A program made the position numbers and the translations under genes. DNA of 64,000 nt from Latilactobacillus sakei subsp. sakei DSM 20017 = JCM 1157 (GTDB taxonomy: Bacteria > Bacillota > Bacilli > Lactobacillales > Lactobacillaceae): the NCBI RefSeq assembly GCF_002370355.1, contig NZ_AP017929.1, forward strand, positions 1,550,001 through 1,614,000. The letters are read 5' to 3'. This document shows, one piece after another, positions 36,761-47,192 of the stretch (the first letter of the stretch is position 1; the number at the start of each line of letters is the position of its first letter). The notes beneath the pieces were generated by a model. That model was not told the DNA's origin. It made no database searches and saw nothing but the letters and a program-made list of their open reading frames with translations.

Positions 36761-37411
36761 TTATTTTTCTAAAAACGGAATAACGGCTGCTAAATTATCA
36801 ACCGTTGCCAATGTTTGTTGGTTAGTAATGGCAGTTGGGGCAATCAAATCTGGCACCATAATCACTGGAATGTCAGCCTTGCTAGCCGCTAAAATCCCAT
36901 TTGGTGAATCTTCGAGTACTAAAGCGCTAGGGGCTGGAATGGCAAGTTTATCTAAAGCCTTTAAAAAGATTTCTGGATGAGGTTTACCGTGTGTCACTTC
37001 ATCGCCCGAGACAATCTGGTTGAAACGGGGCTTTAACCCTGTGCTTTGCATGAAATCTTCGACCATTGTTCTAAAATTACTAGAAGCAATCACCCGATTA
37101 ATCCCGTGATTGTCACAGTAGTCCAATAATTCTACTAACCCCGGTTTAATGGCTACCCCTTGGTCTTGAATAATTTCATCAACTGTTCTATAAGACAAAT
37201 CAATAAACTGCTTCACTAATTCCGGTGAGCCTAATTTCTGTAAGAAATATTGGCGTAAATAAGTATCTGTCGTCCCCAGAATGGCTTGATGGTCTTCTGC
37301 CGTCACCTCAAAGCCCATTTTTTGCGCCGCTAATTGGTTAGCTTGATAATAAACTTTTTCTGAATCGACTAATAAGCCGTCCATGTCAAAAATAATCCCT
37401 CTAGTTTGCAT
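36761..37411 (-). CDS. HAD-family phosphatase, beta-phosphoglucomutase-like
   Basis: This 216-residue HAD hydrolase has motif I FDMDGLLVDSE with the nucleophilic Asp, motif II ASSNF, the lysine in THGKPHPEIF and motif III LEDSPNG. A helical cap (about 18-85) places it with sugar-phosphate phosphatases or mutases. The substrate cannot be inferred. The ATG directly abuts the folC stop, so it is translated with folC. Confidence 0.88.
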   Translation of the reverse strand: MQTRGIIFDMDGLLVDSEKVYYQANQLAAQKMGFEVTAEDHQAILGTTDTYLRQYFLQKLGSPELVKQFIDLSYRTVDEIIQDQGVAIKPGLVELLDYCDNHGINRVIASSNFRTMVEDFMQSTGLKPRFNQIVSGDEVTHGKPHPEIFLKALDKLAIPAPSALVLEDSPNGILAASKADIPVIMVPDLIAPTAITNQQTLATVDNLAAVIPFLEK

Positions 37412-38716
37412 CTATGACACTCCTTTAAAATAACTACGAATGGTACTAATTAGGTACAAGGAACCGGTCACCAATAAAACATCATCGGCCGATAATTCAC
37501 TGATCATTGTGGTTAATGCCACGGGCCAACCCGCTTCAAATGGAATCGTGTTATCAACTGCCGCGTACTGCACCTGGGTAGCAGCTCGCGGATTGTCCGG
37601 CACCGTCGTTAATACTAAGTGGGTTGCTAACTGATTAAGTTGAGGCAACATCCCAGCCAGTGATTTATCACCCAAAGCACCGAATAAAATATAAATATCT
37701 TGATGTTTAAATTGATGCTTAGCTGTTTTAACCAACTGCTCAACACCGGCTGGATTATGCGCCCCATCCAAAATAATCAACGGTTCATCATTTACTTTTT
37801 CAAAGCGGCCCGGCCAACTCACGTGAGCCAAGCCCCGCTTAAGCGTCTTAATATCAAGTGGCTGCTGCGTCAACGCTAGATACTGACAAAAGGTTTCTAA
37901 CGCTACTGCAGCATTTTCAATCTGATAATCGCCCATCAATGGTATTTGAAGTTGCTTAAGTGTCACCGTTTGATTCTGAAAGTTTAACTGTTGCCCCCAA
38001 GTTGGTAAGGTTTTAACCGCTGTTGTCGAAAAGTCGACCCCACTAATTGCTAGTGGACTTGCTAATCGTTTGGCTGTTTCAACAATCACGGTTTGTGCTT
38101 CCGCTGGTAATTTGCCAATCACTACAGGGTGTTGCGCTTTGATAATGCCGGCTTTTTGGGTGGCAATCGCTGCCAACGTATCGCCCAGCAAGGCTTGATG
38201 ATCTAGCCCAACCGAAGTAATTACCGAAATCAATGGTGTTAGGACGTTAGTAGAATCGTATAAGCCGCCAATGCCAACTTCAATGACCGCAATATCAACT
38301 GCTTGCTGCTTGAAATAGGTGAACATAATTGCAGTAATCAGTTCGAATTCCGTCACTTCAAAGTCCGCGTCTGTTTGTTGGACTGTTTCAATTGTCTGTT
38401 GAACATGTTGCGTAACTGCGACCAGATCGTCATCCGCAATTGGTTGTTGATCAATCGCAATGCGTTCATTGAAACGGGTAATAAATGGCGATGTGTAGCG
38501 ACCAACTTTTAAACCCAATTCGACCAGCAAGCTACTGACCATATTGACCACTGAGCCTTTCCCATTGGTGCCTGTCACATGAATAAACTGTTGTCCCTGA
38601 TGTGGATTACCCAGTGCCGCTAATAACTGGGTCATTCGGTTTAAATTTGCTTCTTTATGTAATCTTGGCCGTGAATGAATATATGCCAAAGCTGTTTCGT
38701 AATCTGTCACCAACAT
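37412..38716 (-). CDS. folC: Folylpolyglutamate / dihydrofolate synthase
   Basis: FolC (434 residues) adds glutamate to folates. The Mur-ligase type P-loop HVTGTNGKGSVVNMVSSLL lies near residue 44. The YTSPFITRFNERI, FELITAIMF and IEVGIGGLYDSTNVL motifs and the C-terminal IILDGAHNPAGV are typical. It lies between valS and the HAD gene, the usual Firmicute order. Whether it also has dihydrofolate synthase activity cannot be judged. Confidence 0.95.
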   Translation of the reverse strand: MLVTDYETALAYIHSRPRLHKEANLNRMTQLLAALGNPHQGQQFIHVTGTNGKGSVVNMVSSLLVELGLKVGRYTSPFITRFNERIAIDQQPIADDDLVAVTQHVQQTIETVQQTDADFEVTEFELITAIMFTYFKQQAVDIAVIEVGIGGLYDSTNVLTPLISVITSVGLDHQALLGDTLAAIATQKAGIIKAQHPVVIGKLPAEAQTVIVETAKRLASPLAISGVDFSTTAVKTLPTWGQQLNFQNQTVTLKQLQIPLMGDYQIENAAVALETFCQYLALTQQPLDIKTLKRGLAHVSWPGRFEKVNDEPLIILDGAHNPAGVEQLVKTAKHQFKHQDIYILFGALGDKSLAGMLPQLNQLATHLVLTTVPDNPRAATQVQYAAVDNTIPFEAGWPVALTTMISELSADDVLLVTGSLYLISTIRSYFKGVS

Positions 38717-38794
38717 TGCTCAATCCCCTTTAACATGCTCCTTCCATTTTAGCATAGATTGACCGCTAATCGGTTGCCAAAAACTGATGGCATA

Positions 38795-38828
38795 CAAAAA
38801 CGCCACCTTAAAATAAGGTGGCGTTTTG
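38795..38828 (-). terminator. Terminator of valS
   Basis: AAACGCCACCTTA and TAAGGTGGCGTTTT form a perfect stem immediately after the valS stop on the minus strand. Confidence 0.88.
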
Positions 38829-38837
38829 AGATGTGCT

Positions 38838-41486
38838 TTAACGAGCTGCTTTTAGTTCTGCAAGCCGTTTTTCAACTGATTGATATTGTTGTTCATAATC
38901 AGCTTGTTTATCGCGTTCTTCTTGGACGACTTTTTCAGGAGCGCGGTCAGTGAAGCCTTTATTGGCTAACTTACCTTGTGCGCGTTTGATTTCGCCGTTT
39001 AGACGTTTCAATTCGCCTTCTAGGCGCGTAATTTCTTCGTCTAAGTCCAATAGTTCTGCCAATGGCACGTAAACTTCAGCGCCACTGATAATGGCTGTCT
39101 TAGCTAATGCAGGGGCTGTTAGGCCTTCTGCAATTTCAAGTGACTTAGGATGAACGAAACGTTCGATAAAGTCTTGATTTTGCTTAAAGATGGCCATCAA
39201 CGGTGTATCTTGGATGTTGATTAAGATATCGATTGGCTTACTTAATGGGGCATTTGCCTCTGAACGGATATTCCGAACACTTCTAATTAAATCGATCAAA
39301 GCGTTCATTTGAGTTGTTGCTTCTTGATCATCTAATTCAGCATGTACTTCAGGATAGCTAGCGGTCATGATTGATTCGCCAGTATGTGGCATACTTTGCC
39401 AGATTTCTTCCGTTACAAATGGCATTACTGGGTGTAATAGACGCAATGTTTGGTCCAATACGTAAGCTAAGTTATAGCGTTTATTGGCAATCGCTTCTTG
39501 ATCATCACCATAAAGCACTTCCTTAGCCATTTCAATATACCAATCACAGAAATCATTCCAGATAAAGTTATACAATGTCCGACCAGCTTCACCAAATTCA
39601 AAGCCTTCGTATAAACGGGTCACGTCAGCAACGGTTTGGTTTAATTGACTTAAGATCCATTTATCCGTTAAATCGAGGTTAGCAGCTTCTGGAACCTTAG
39701 TTGGTGCCGGTGTATCTTCAAGATTCATGATAACGAAACGACTCGCGTTCCAAATCTTATTAATGAAGTTCCAGGCAGCATCCATCTTCGTGTAACTGAA
39801 ACGCACATCTTGACCAGGTGTTGAACCACTTGTTAAGAACCAACGTAATGCATCAGCGCCGTATTTTTCAATGACTTCCATTGGGTCAATCCCGTTACCA
39901 AGTGATTTACTCATCTTACGGCCTTGTTCGTCACGGATTAAACCGTGGATAAGGACGTGTTCGAATGGGCGTTGTTCCGTGAATTCCAAACTTTGGAAGA
40001 TCATTCGTGATACCCAGAAGAAGATGATGTCATAACCAGTTACCAACGTATTTGTTGGGAAATAGCGTTTGAAATCAGGTGCTTCTGTGTTAGGCCAACC
40101 CATTGTTGAAAATGGCCATAACGCACTACTGAACCATGTATCTAAGACATCAGTATCTTGTGTCCAGTTTTCGATATCTTCTGGCGCTTCTTCACCAACG
40201 TACATTTCACCAGTTTGTTTATGGTACCAAGCTGGGATTTGGTGACCCCACCATAATTGACGTGAAATAACCCAATCATGAACGTTTTCCATCCATTGTG
40301 TGAAGGTATTTTCGAATCGTTCTGGCACAAAGTTAACCTTTTGATCTGTTTCTTGATTCTTCAAAGCCATTTCAGCAAGTGGTTTCATCTTAACAAACCA
40401 TTGAGTTGAAAGGCGGGCTTCAACTTGAACACCAGTCCGTTCTGAATGACCAACACTATGCGTCATTGGGTCGACTTTAATTAAGAAACCTTGTTCTTTT
40501 AAGTCGGCAACAATTGCTTTACGTGCTTCAAAACGATCCATACCGTTATACTTACCGGCACTTTCGTTCATGCTTGCATCTTCATTCATCACGTTAATCC
40601 GTGGTAAGTCATGACGGTTACCAACTTCAAAATCGTTAGGGTCATGCGCTGGTGTAATCTTAAGCGCCCCTGTTCCAAAATCCTTATCAACATAGTGATC
40701 GGCGATAATTGGAATTTCACGATTCATTAATGGCAATGTGACCGTCTTGCCAACAAGATCAGCGTAACGTTCATCATCTGGGTGAACGGCAATTGCTGTA
40801 TCACCAGGTAATGTTTCGGGACGCGTTGTGGCAATTTCAATGCTGCCAGAACCGTCTGTCAATGGATAACTAACATGATAGAAGGCCCCTTCATCATCTT
40901 GATGAAGCACTTCGATATCTGATAAAGCAGTCCGCGCTTTTGGATCCCAGTTGATGATGTATTCGCCACGATAGATCAGTCCTTTGTTGTATAAGTTAAC
41001 AAAGACTTTACGAACAGCGTCTGATAAACCATCGTCTAATGTGAAACGTTCACGTGAATAATCAAGTGATAAGCCCATTTTAGCCCATTGATCATGAATT
41101 GTTGCGGCATATTCATCTTTCCATTCCCAAACTTGATCGATGAATTTTTCGCGGCCAAGGTCATAACGTGAAATCCCTTGTTCTGCTAATTTTGCTTCAA
41201 CTTTGGCTTGGGTTGCGATGCCGGCGTGATCCATTCCTGGTAGCCATAACACATCGTAACCTTGCATCCGTTTTTGGCGAATTAACATATCTTGTAAAGT
41301 GGTATCCCAAGCATGGCCTAAATGTAGTTTACCTGTAACATTGGGCGGTGGAATAACAATTGAATATGGTTTTGCATCTGGATTGGCATTTGGTTTAAAT
41401 AAATCTTCTTTTAACCAATCTTGATAACGACCGTCTTCGACTTGATTAGGATCGTATTTGGTTGACATTTCTTTGTGATCAGTCAT
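38838..41486 (-). CDS. valS: Valyl-tRNA synthetase
   Basis: ValS (882 residues) is a class I synthetase. HIGH signature is [18 protein letters not shown] and KMSKS is [14 protein letters not shown]. The editing domain that removes mischarged Thr carries [21 protein letters not shown]-terminal coiled coil (about 815-882) contacts tRNA. The frame begins at a GTG at 41495 inside the ribosome site, and the ATG at 41486 has AAAAGGAG at the right distance. Controlled by the valine T-box. Confidence 0.97.
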   Translation of the reverse strand: MTDHKEMSTKYDPNQVEDGRYQDWLKEDLFKPNANPDAKPYSIVIPPPNVTGKLHLGHAWDTTLQDMLIRQKRMQGYDVLWLPGMDHAGIATQAKVEAKLAEQGISRYDLGREKFIDQVWEWKDEYAATIHDQWAKMGLSLDYSRERFTLDDGLSDAVRKVFVNLYNKGLIYRGEYIINWDPKARTALSDIEVLHQDDEGAFYHVSYPLTDGSGSIEIATTRPETLPGDTAIAVHPDDERYADLVGKTVTLPLMNREIPIIADHYVDKDFGTGALKITPAHDPNDFEVGNRHDLPRINVMNEDASMNESAGKYNGMDRFEARKAIVADLKEQGFLIKVDPMTHSVGHSERTGVQVEARLSTQWFVKMKPLAEMALKNQETDQKVNFVPERFENTFTQWMENVHDWVISRQLWWGHQIPAWYHKQTGEMYVGEEAPEDIENWTQDTDVLDTWFSSALWPFSTMGWPNTEAPDFKRYFPTNTLVTGYDIIFFWVSRMIFQSLEFTEQRPFEHVLIHGLIRDEQGRKMSKSLGNGIDPMEVIEKYGADALRWFLTSGSTPGQDVRFSYTKMDAAWNFINKIWNASRFVIMNLEDTPAPTKVPEAANLDLTDKWILSQLNQTVADVTRLYEGFEFGEAGRTLYNFIWNDFCDWYIEMAKEVLYGDDQEAIANKRYNLAYVLDQTLRLLHPVMPFVTEEIWQSMPHTGESIMTASYPEVHAELDDQEATTQMNALIDLIRSVRNIRSEANAPLSKPIDILINIQDTPLMAIFKQNQDFIERFVHPKSLEIAEGLTAPALAKTAIISGAEVYVPLAELLDLDEEITRLEGELKRLNGEIKRAQGKLANKGFTDRAPEKVVQEERDKQADYEQQYQSVEKRLAELKAAR

Positions 41487-41524
41487 CTGCTTCACTCCTT
41501 TTGAATATTGCGTTTAATGGCAAA

Positions 41525-41756
41525 CAAAAAAGCATTCCTCACAATAGGACGAATGCTTTTTCGCGGTACCACCTAAATTAGGACTAGACTAGTCCCCAAC
41601 TCATGATTTGTTAACGAACGAAATGGTCCGGTTAGCCCTACTAAATTTCAGGTTAACAGCTCACAAGCTACCGATTAATTGGTCATTGGAAGACGTCTCA
41701 GCCATGCATCTTCTCTCTAAACTAGTCCAATATTAATCGCTCTTGTTCAACGCGTT
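41525..41756 (-). promoter_or_regulatory. T-box leader of valS (valine)
   Basis: On the minus strand TTAGGTGGTACCGCG (T-box) precedes the terminator AAGCATTCGTCC...GAGGAATGCTTTTTT. Stem I shows the ATTAAT/ATTAAT helix, GGCTG apex and lower helix ACAAG/CTTGT. The bases GTA (41669-41671) followed by G lie exactly in the specifier loop and read valine. Confidence 0.92.
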
Positions 41757-41762
41757 GTTAAT

Positions 41763-41791
41763 AGTTTAGCTGAGTCGACGCCAAAGGTCAA
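41763..41791 (-). promoter_or_regulatory. Promoter of valS
   Basis: TTGACC (41786-41791), 17-base spacer, TAAACT (41763-41768) on the minus strand, just after the rex stop codon. Confidence 0.7.
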
Positions 41792-41804
41792 TAGGCTAGG
41801 GCCT

Positions 41805-42431
41805 TCATTCCTCAAATAATAATAAAGTTTGAAGTTCCGCCGTTAAATCTAGATAACGCACATTGATATGCCGTGGCACTTGCAGACGCGTCGGTGCAAA
41901 ATTTAAAATTGATGTAATCCCAACATCAATCAGCTGTTCAGCTGACCGTTGCGAGGCTTCACTAGGCACGGTCGAAATCGCCGTTGTGATCCCAGCAGCG
42001 GGAATAACGGTCGCCAGTTGATCAATGGCGTAGATTGGTACGCCATTTAAAATTTGACCGACTAATGCGGGGTTCGTATCAAAAGCACATGTAATCTGTA
42101 AGTTGTCATTTCTTCTAAAGTTGTTTTCAATTAGGGCGCGGCCCAAGTTACCAACCCCGATAACGGCCATTTTAGTTAGAATATCGGCTTTTAAAACAGC
42201 TGAAAAAATTTGAATTAAGTGACTCACTTCATAACCGTAACCGCTCCGGCCTAAGTCACCAATATAAGAAAAGTCGCGGCGAATCGTCGCCGAAGGAATG
42301 GCAACCAATTTTGCCAATTGTTCCGATTTAATCCGCTCGATACCATCTGTTTCGAGTAGTTTAAAGTAACGATAATAAATTGGAATCCGTTTAGCAACTG
42401 CTTCTGGTAAATCATGCTTTGGCGTTCTCAT
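41805..42431 (-). CDS. rex: Redox-sensing repressor Rex
   Basis: Rex (208 residues) senses the NADH/NAD ratio and represses fermentation genes when NADH is low. An N-terminal winged helix (SEQLAKLVAIPSATIRRDFSY region) is followed by a Rossmann domain with VIGVGNLGRALIENN and AFDTNPALVG. A likely Rex operator lies at its own promoter, suggesting autoregulation. Confidence 0.96.
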   Translation of the reverse strand: MRTPKHDLPEAVAKRIPIYYRYFKLLETDGIERIKSEQLAKLVAIPSATIRRDFSYIGDLGRSGYGYEVSHLIQIFSAVLKADILTKMAVIGVGNLGRALIENNFRRNDNLQITCAFDTNPALVGQILNGVPIYAIDQLATVIPAAGITTAISTVPSEASQRSAEQLIDVGITSILNFAPTRLQVPRHINVRYLDLTAELQTLLLFEE

Positions 42432-42490
42432 TTTGCTAACCTCACTTTATTAATCCTGATAAATTTATCATAACATAAGCGCTTTCGTTT

Positions 42491-42508
42491 TTGTGAAATA
42501 TTTCATAT
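42491..42508. promoter_or_regulatory. Rex operator upstream of rex
   Basis: TTGTGAAATATTTCATAT is very close to the Rex consensus TTGTGAAWWWWTTCACAA and contains the perfect palindrome TGAAATATTTCA. It lies 60 bases before the rex start, next to a TATGAT -10-like box. Confidence 0.7.
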
Positions 42509-42518
42509 TCTTTTAAAA

Positions 42519-42553
42519 ACAAAAAAGCCCAACCATTTCTGGTTGGACCGTTT
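42519..42553 (-). terminator. Terminator of the iscS-thiI transcript
   Basis: GGTCCAACCA and TGGTTGGGCTTTTTTG pair on the minus strand right after the thiI stop. Confidence 0.85.
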
Positions 42554-42557
42554 GATG

Positions 42558-43775
42558 CTATAAAAATTCGGCAATGATCTCTTCGTCTTGATTTAAGAAT
42601 TGATCACCTGCTTTGATTTCTGTTACCTTAACACCAGCAAGTGAACGTTCGATTAAAGCGTCGACATCGATCCGTTGTTCGTAAAAACGTGTTTTATCCA
42701 AATTAGGACGCGTCTTTGGTGCTGGTGGTGCAAAAATCGTACAACAATCTTCAAATGGCATGATTGATAAATCATACGTATCGATATCTTTAGCGATTTC
42801 GATGATTTCATTCTTATCCATCGTTGCTACCGGGCGGACAATTGGCGTTGTTGTAACGTCATTGATTGCCATCATGCTTTCAAGCGTTTGTGAAGCCACT
42901 TGGCCAACTGATTCGCCATTAAAGATGGCTAACCCTTGACGTTTAGCACGAATTTGATCCGTTAAACGTAGCATCATCCGTCGTTGAATCGTCATCAAGT
43001 AGCCTTCTGGTACAGAATGTTTCACTTCTTCTTGAATTTCAGTGAATGGGACCTCGATAAACTTAATTCCACCAACGTATGGCACCAATTTAGCCGTTAA
43101 TTCTTTCGCTTTGTTTAGAGCATTATCACTTGTGTATGGTGGGCTAAAGAAATGCACCATTTCAATATCCACGCCCCGTTTAAGCGTTAAGTAGCCAGCA
43201 ACTGGTGAATCAATCCCACCAGATAACATCAACATCCCTTTACCGGCTGAACCAACTGGTAAACCACCGGCACCTTGGATCACTTGATTTGTTAAATAAA
43301 TCGCATCTTGGCGAATTTCAACGCGCAATGTGATATCAGGTTTTTTCATTTGAACTTCTAATTCTGGTAATTCGTCTGATAAGTAACCGCCCAATTCACG
43401 GTTCATATCATTGGTATCCAAGAAGAAGTTATGATCAGAACGACGTGTATTAACTTTGAAGGTCATACCGGGCTTACCGATTTCTTTCATCATCGCCAAA
43501 GCTGTTTCTTTAACAGAATCTAAATCGCGATTAACTTCAATACTTGGTGAAAAGTTTTGAATTCCGAAAACGTGGCGCAAACGTTCGATAACCCCTTCAG
43601 CATCGTCGCCATTTAAAATAATGTGCATCCGATCGCGTTTTGGATGAATTCTTAATTGCTTGTATTCGTGAAGTGCTTTTGTCACGTTACCGTTCAAACG
43701 ACCGATAAAATCGTTACGGTTTTTACCCTTTGTTGAAAGCTCGCCGTAGCGAACCATAATTTCAGTGTATTGCAT
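42558..43775 (-). CDS. thiI: tRNA 4-thiouridylation / thiamine sulfurtransferase ThiI
   Basis: ThiI (405 residues) adenylates and thiolates U8 of tRNA and supports thiazole synthesis. Present are the N-terminal ferredoxin-like and THUMP domains (about 1-165) and the PP-loop [16 protein letters not shown] near residue 183. The C-terminal rhodanese domain of E. coli ThiI is absent, as in Gram-positives, where the partner desulfurase provides sulfur. That partner is the gene directly upstream, 24 bases away. Confidence 0.96.
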   Translation of the reverse strand: MQYTEIMVRYGELSTKGKNRNDFIGRLNGNVTKALHEYKQLRIHPKRDRMHIILNGDDAEGVIERLRHVFGIQNFSPSIEVNRDLDSVKETALAMMKEIGKPGMTFKVNTRRSDHNFFLDTNDMNRELGGYLSDELPELEVQMKKPDITLRVEIRQDAIYLTNQVIQGAGGLPVGSAGKGMLMLSGGIDSPVAGYLTLKRGVDIEMVHFFSPPYTSDNALNKAKELTAKLVPYVGGIKFIEVPFTEIQEEVKHSVPEGYLMTIQRRMMLRLTDQIRAKRQGLAIFNGESVGQVASQTLESMMAINDVTTTPIVRPVATMDKNEIIEIAKDIDTYDLSIMPFEDCCTIFAPPAPKTRPNLDKTRFYEQRIDVDALIERSLAGVKVTEIKAGDQFLNQDEEIIAEFL

Positions 43776-43799
43776 TAATATCTCCCTTAATGTTTAATT

Positions 43800-44948
43800 T
43801 TAAGAATTAATTTTCTTGAAACGGTGGTTAATTTGGTCAAAGGCTTTGATGAATTCATCCGCTTCAGCTAAAGTGTTATATTCGTCCAATGAAATCCGAA
43901 TGGCACTTGTCGCAATCTTTTCGTTAACGTGCATCGCTTTTAACGTACTTGATTCCATGCCCTTCTTAGAAGAACAAGCACTCGTCGTTGAAATATAGAT
44001 TTCGTGTTCTTCAAAAGCATGAACCGTCGTTTCACCCCGGACACCCTTGATTGCAAAACATAAGATATGCGGTGCAAAATCAGGTGTCAATTGTGAAAAC
44101 ATCACCGTTTTTTCAGCTTGGCTGACATGTTGGTAGATGCGTTCACGAATAGCTGCTTGTTTTTGAACCTTTTGTGCTTCATCAGTCAATAACAAACGAA
44201 GGGCCTTAGCCATAGCGGCAATTGCCGGAACGTTTTCGGTACCAGAACGCAAATCATGTTCTTGACCGCCACCTGTTAGTAGCGGCGCAAGATGACGATC
44301 TCGTTTTTTGTATAAAATTCCCGTGCCACGTGGGCCATGGAACTTATGCCCAGAGAGCGTTACAAAATCGACGCGATCGTTAAAGATTTCTTTTTGGATA
44401 CCTTTACCGATCCCCTGAACCGCATCAACGTGGAAATGGATATTAGGATAATCTTTTAAGATTTCTGCCGCTGCCATTAATGGTTGGCACGTCCCAATTT
44501 CATTATTAACGGCCATGATTGACACCAAAATGGTATCGGAACGAATCGCCGCTTTTAGATCAGCCGGATTAATCCGACCAAACTTATCAACTGGTAAGTA
44601 GGTCACTTCAAAGCCTAACTTTTCAAGTTGCTGCATTGATTTGATGATGGCTGGATGTTCGACTGACGTTGTGATTAGATGCTTGCCAAAAGCACTCTTT
44701 TCAATCGCAGTCCCCTTTAATACCCAGTTGTCACCTTCAGTCCCGCCACTGGTGAAGTAGATTTCATCGGATTGAACGTTCAATAAATCGGCGATTTGCT
44801 GCCGTGATTGTTCTAGAAGATGAAATGCTTTTTCGCCGACAACGTGTAAACTTGAGGGATTACCGTAAAACTGTTCGCTGACTGCCTGGTAAGTTTGTAG
44901 CGCGCCGGGCGCTATCTTGGTAGTCGCACTATTATCAAAATAAATCAT
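43800..44948 (-). CDS. Cysteine desulfurase (IscS/NifS type) paired with thiI
   Basis: A 382-residue PLP enzyme that takes sulfur from cysteine. The PLP lysine is in SGHKFHGPRGTGIL, the cofactor His in HVDAVQGIGK, and the catalytic Cys in STTSACSSKKGMESS. Its position next to thiI matches NifZ of B. subtilis, which serves tRNA thiolation. It is therefore likely to be dedicated to 4-thiouridine, and not to iron-sulfur cluster assembly (inference). Confidence 0.93.
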   Translation of the reverse strand: MIYFDNSATTKIAPGALQTYQAVSEQFYGNPSSLHVVGEKAFHLLEQSRQQIADLLNVQSDEIYFTSGGTEGDNWVLKGTAIEKSAFGKHLITTSVEHPAIIKSMQQLEKLGFEVTYLPVDKFGRINPADLKAAIRSDTILVSIMAVNNEIGTCQPLMAAAEILKDYPNIHFHVDAVQGIGKGIQKEIFNDRVDFVTLSGHKFHGPRGTGILYKKRDRHLAPLLTGGGQEHDLRSGTENVPAIAAMAKALRLLLTDEAQKVQKQAAIRERIYQHVSQAEKTVMFSQLTPDFAPHILCFAIKGVRGETTVHAFEEHEIYISTTSACSSKKGMESSTLKAMHVNEKIATSAIRISLDEYNTLAEADEFIKAFDQINHRFKKINS

Positions 44949-45044
44949 TATCGATCCTTCTTACTAAAAATTAGTATTTAAACTTTTTTAATTATAACAA
45001 ATTCTTTTATAAAGACCAGTGTTCTATCTTACATTAAACACAAG

Positions 45045-45102
45045 AGTGGGCCAAAAGACAACACCTGATTAATATCAGCGCTATCTTTTAGCCCACTTTT
45101 TT
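45045..45102 (+). repeat. Inverted repeat with plus-strand T-run between ezrA and iscS
   Basis: AGTGGGCCAAAAGA (45045-45058) and TCTTTTAGCCCACT (45084-45097) pair at 13 of 14 positions, with an inner CTGAT/ATCAG. The T-run follows on the plus strand, yet both flanking genes are on the minus strand. Arms resemble the palindrome after mreB. Confidence 0.7.
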
Positions 45103-45107
45103 AAAGA

Positions 45108-46820
45108 TTATAATGCATCAGTTTGTTTTTGACTATAGTAGTTCTTTTCAACCTGCGTATAAGCCCCTGGATCGATTCGTTCTAAGGCTGTTGCTAAAAT
45201 ATCAACTGATTTAGGATAATCAAACTCACGGTTAAAGACCGCTTGCGCTTCTTCACAAGCCGTTTGAATTTCAGGGAAATCAATTCGGTAACGGTTAGCA
45301 TATTGCAAGAGTTGTTCTGTAATCAACGCGCTATCGATCAAATTATTTGTTTTGACTTTCAACTTATCTAGATCATCTTGAATAAGTACCATTTGTTTGG
45401 CAATCTCGTCTAAATTAATCTTAATCTGACTTAAATCATGATCTAAGCGTTTAATTTCATCCGTTACGACAAAGAAGAAGTCAAGGTAACTATCCGCAAG
45501 ACCTGGTAAGTGTAATTTTTCGACGGTTCGTTTTAAATTTCGCAATTCTAATTCGAATTGTTGTAAATTCTCGTTAGCAACTGCTTCACCTTGATGTAAT
45601 CCAGAAACTTGTTCATGAATATCTCTTTGTTGTGTTTCAATCTCAGTAAGGCGCTCATCAATGGCCATTAAGTCATCCGCAATAACAGAATAAACGGCTT
45701 CATGATTGGCAATCTTACCTTGATGGCCTTCAAGCATCGCTTTTTGCTCATTAATTTGCTTCGTTAATTTTTTAGCAGTAACCAACTCATCATGCGTTAA
45801 GGCATAACTTTGGTTCAAATGATCAAGTTCTAATAGTAGTTCGCGATTTTGAGTTTGCGCGTGTGACACAATTGTCTCAGTCTTACCAATATGTTCCTCA
45901 ACTGTTTGGCGTGCATTTAATTCAACCTCTAAACTCGCGTAGAGTTGATCAATATTTTGCGCAATTTCAACATTATTGGCTTCAACAGATTCAATATCAA
46001 GAGCTTCCATTAAATCTAAACTCTTATCAACGCGTTCTGTCACTTGTGTGAGCTGCACTTCCAATTGATTATCGCCAAAATTATAATGTTCACGCAACAT
46101 GGCTTGATACGTTTCACTAATTTCGTCAATTTGTTCAGGGAACTCATTGGCTAACTCGCTATAACGCTTCGGAATACGTGCCATTTTATCTTCTAAATCA
46201 TCAGTTTGTTCAATTAATTTTTGTAACATCATCTTGGCACCTAAGTAATCACCGGCACCCGTTAATTCATTAGCTTGGTTAAAATCTTCTTCTAATTGAC
46301 CTAAAATGGCTTCTAATCCTTCTAGTCCTGGGCCAAATGAAAAGCTCTTCGTCAACAGACGTTTGCGCAGGCCTTGATACTTAACCCGCAGCGTTTCGAT
46401 TTGTTCGCGCGTATCAGCTTCGTTTGCTAATAGTTGATCCAGCGCATCTTTGACATCAACCAAATCTTGATCCGTTTCCTGTAGGTAGGCACGTAGTTGT
46501 TTTAAAATCCGCGCTACTAATAGGAATTGATACTTACCATTGGCTGTTTCCGCATCAAATAAATAAGCTTCAATCGCTTCGAAATTATGATTGGTAATGT
46601 CATTATATTGTTTTTCCCAACGATCAAAGTTTTGTTGGCTTTCACCCGTTAAACGTAGTGAGCGCAACTTCGTCAACTTTTCGGGAATCGGCAACGCCAT
46701 TAAAGCGCCCTTACGTTCTTCTAAACTCTTAATTTGTTTGGTGAAGTAACGCTGATAAAAAGCAACTCCTAAGTAGCCAATCAAAACGACGACTACGATT
46801 CCTATGAGAATGTAAAGCAT
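45108..46820 (-). CDS. ezrA: Septation ring regulator EzrA
   Basis: EzrA (570 residues) has one N-terminal membrane helix (residues 2-24, LYILIGIVVVVLIGYLGVAF). A long spectrin-like coiled-coil body follows, and its C-terminal YANRYRIDFPEIQTACEEA matches the conserved family patch. It binds FtsZ and tunes Z-ring assembly, and links to wall synthases in cocci and rods. Single gene. Confidence 0.95.
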   Translation of the reverse strand: MLYILIGIVVVVLIGYLGVAFYQRYFTKQIKSLEERKGALMALPIPEKLTKLRSLRLTGESQQNFDRWEKQYNDITNHNFEAIEAYLFDAETANGKYQFLLVARILKQLRAYLQETDQDLVDVKDALDQLLANEADTREQIETLRVKYQGLRKRLLTKSFSFGPGLEGLEAILGQLEEDFNQANELTGAGDYLGAKMMLQKLIEQTDDLEDKMARIPKRYSELANEFPEQIDEISETYQAMLREHYNFGDNQLEVQLTQVTERVDKSLDLMEALDIESVEANNVEIAQNIDQLYASLEVELNARQTVEEHIGKTETIVSHAQTQNRELLLELDHLNQSYALTHDELVTAKKLTKQINEQKAMLEGHQGKIANHEAVYSVIADDLMAIDERLTEIETQQRDIHEQVSGLHQGEAVANENLQQFELELRNLKRTVEKLHLPGLADSYLDFFFVVTDEIKRLDHDLSQIKINLDEIAKQMVLIQDDLDKLKVKTNNLIDSALITEQLLQYANRYRIDFPEIQTACEEAQAVFNREFDYPKSVDILATALERIDPGAYTQVEKNYYSQKQTDAL

Positions 46821-46979
46821 TCAAAGACCCACCCTTTTGCGATTTAACTCAGATTTTTAAATAGTTAACCGATTTCTTTATTACAAACTAATCTTGATTA
46901 TAGCATGAATAAGCCGTTGATACAGCAATATTTGCCGATAAATTGTATAAAAATTAAACCAAGCAACTATTAAAATAGC

Positions 46980-47008
46980 TTGCGTTGTCCAAATGAATAA
47001 GCTATACT
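46980..47008 (+). promoter_or_regulatory. Promoter of rpsD
   Basis: TTGCGT (46980-46985), 17-base spacer, TATACT (47003-47008). It gives a leader of about 175 bases. Confidence 0.7.
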
Positions 47009-47014
47009 AGCCAT

Positions 47015-47192
47015 TGTGTAAAATAATGCAGCAGTAAACGGTAAAGCCGTCAACAGTTCATTTGCCCAGAGTTTTGGTTCAATTGTGTAACCTTGCGGCT
47101 GCAAAGGTGAAGATTGTTAATAAGTGAACTGAACGATTACTAAGTTTACATCGGATTATTTTACTCCAAAACAATTATTGGAGGATTTTTTT
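47015..47192 (+). promoter_or_regulatory. Long rpsD leader, possible S4 autoregulatory RNA
   Basis: The stretch between promoter and rpsD start holds no gene. It has complementary pieces, for example TTACTAAG and near matches to the AGTTCA/TGAACT pair (47056 and 47125 regions). In B. subtilis the S4 leader is a translational autoregulator, so a similar element is possible. I did not find a convincing match to that structure. Confidence 0.35.

Noticed and set aside
42481-42490. GAAAGCGCTT near rex as a CcpA site
   Set aside because: Three mismatches to the cre consensus. The neighbouring Rex palindrome explains the region better.
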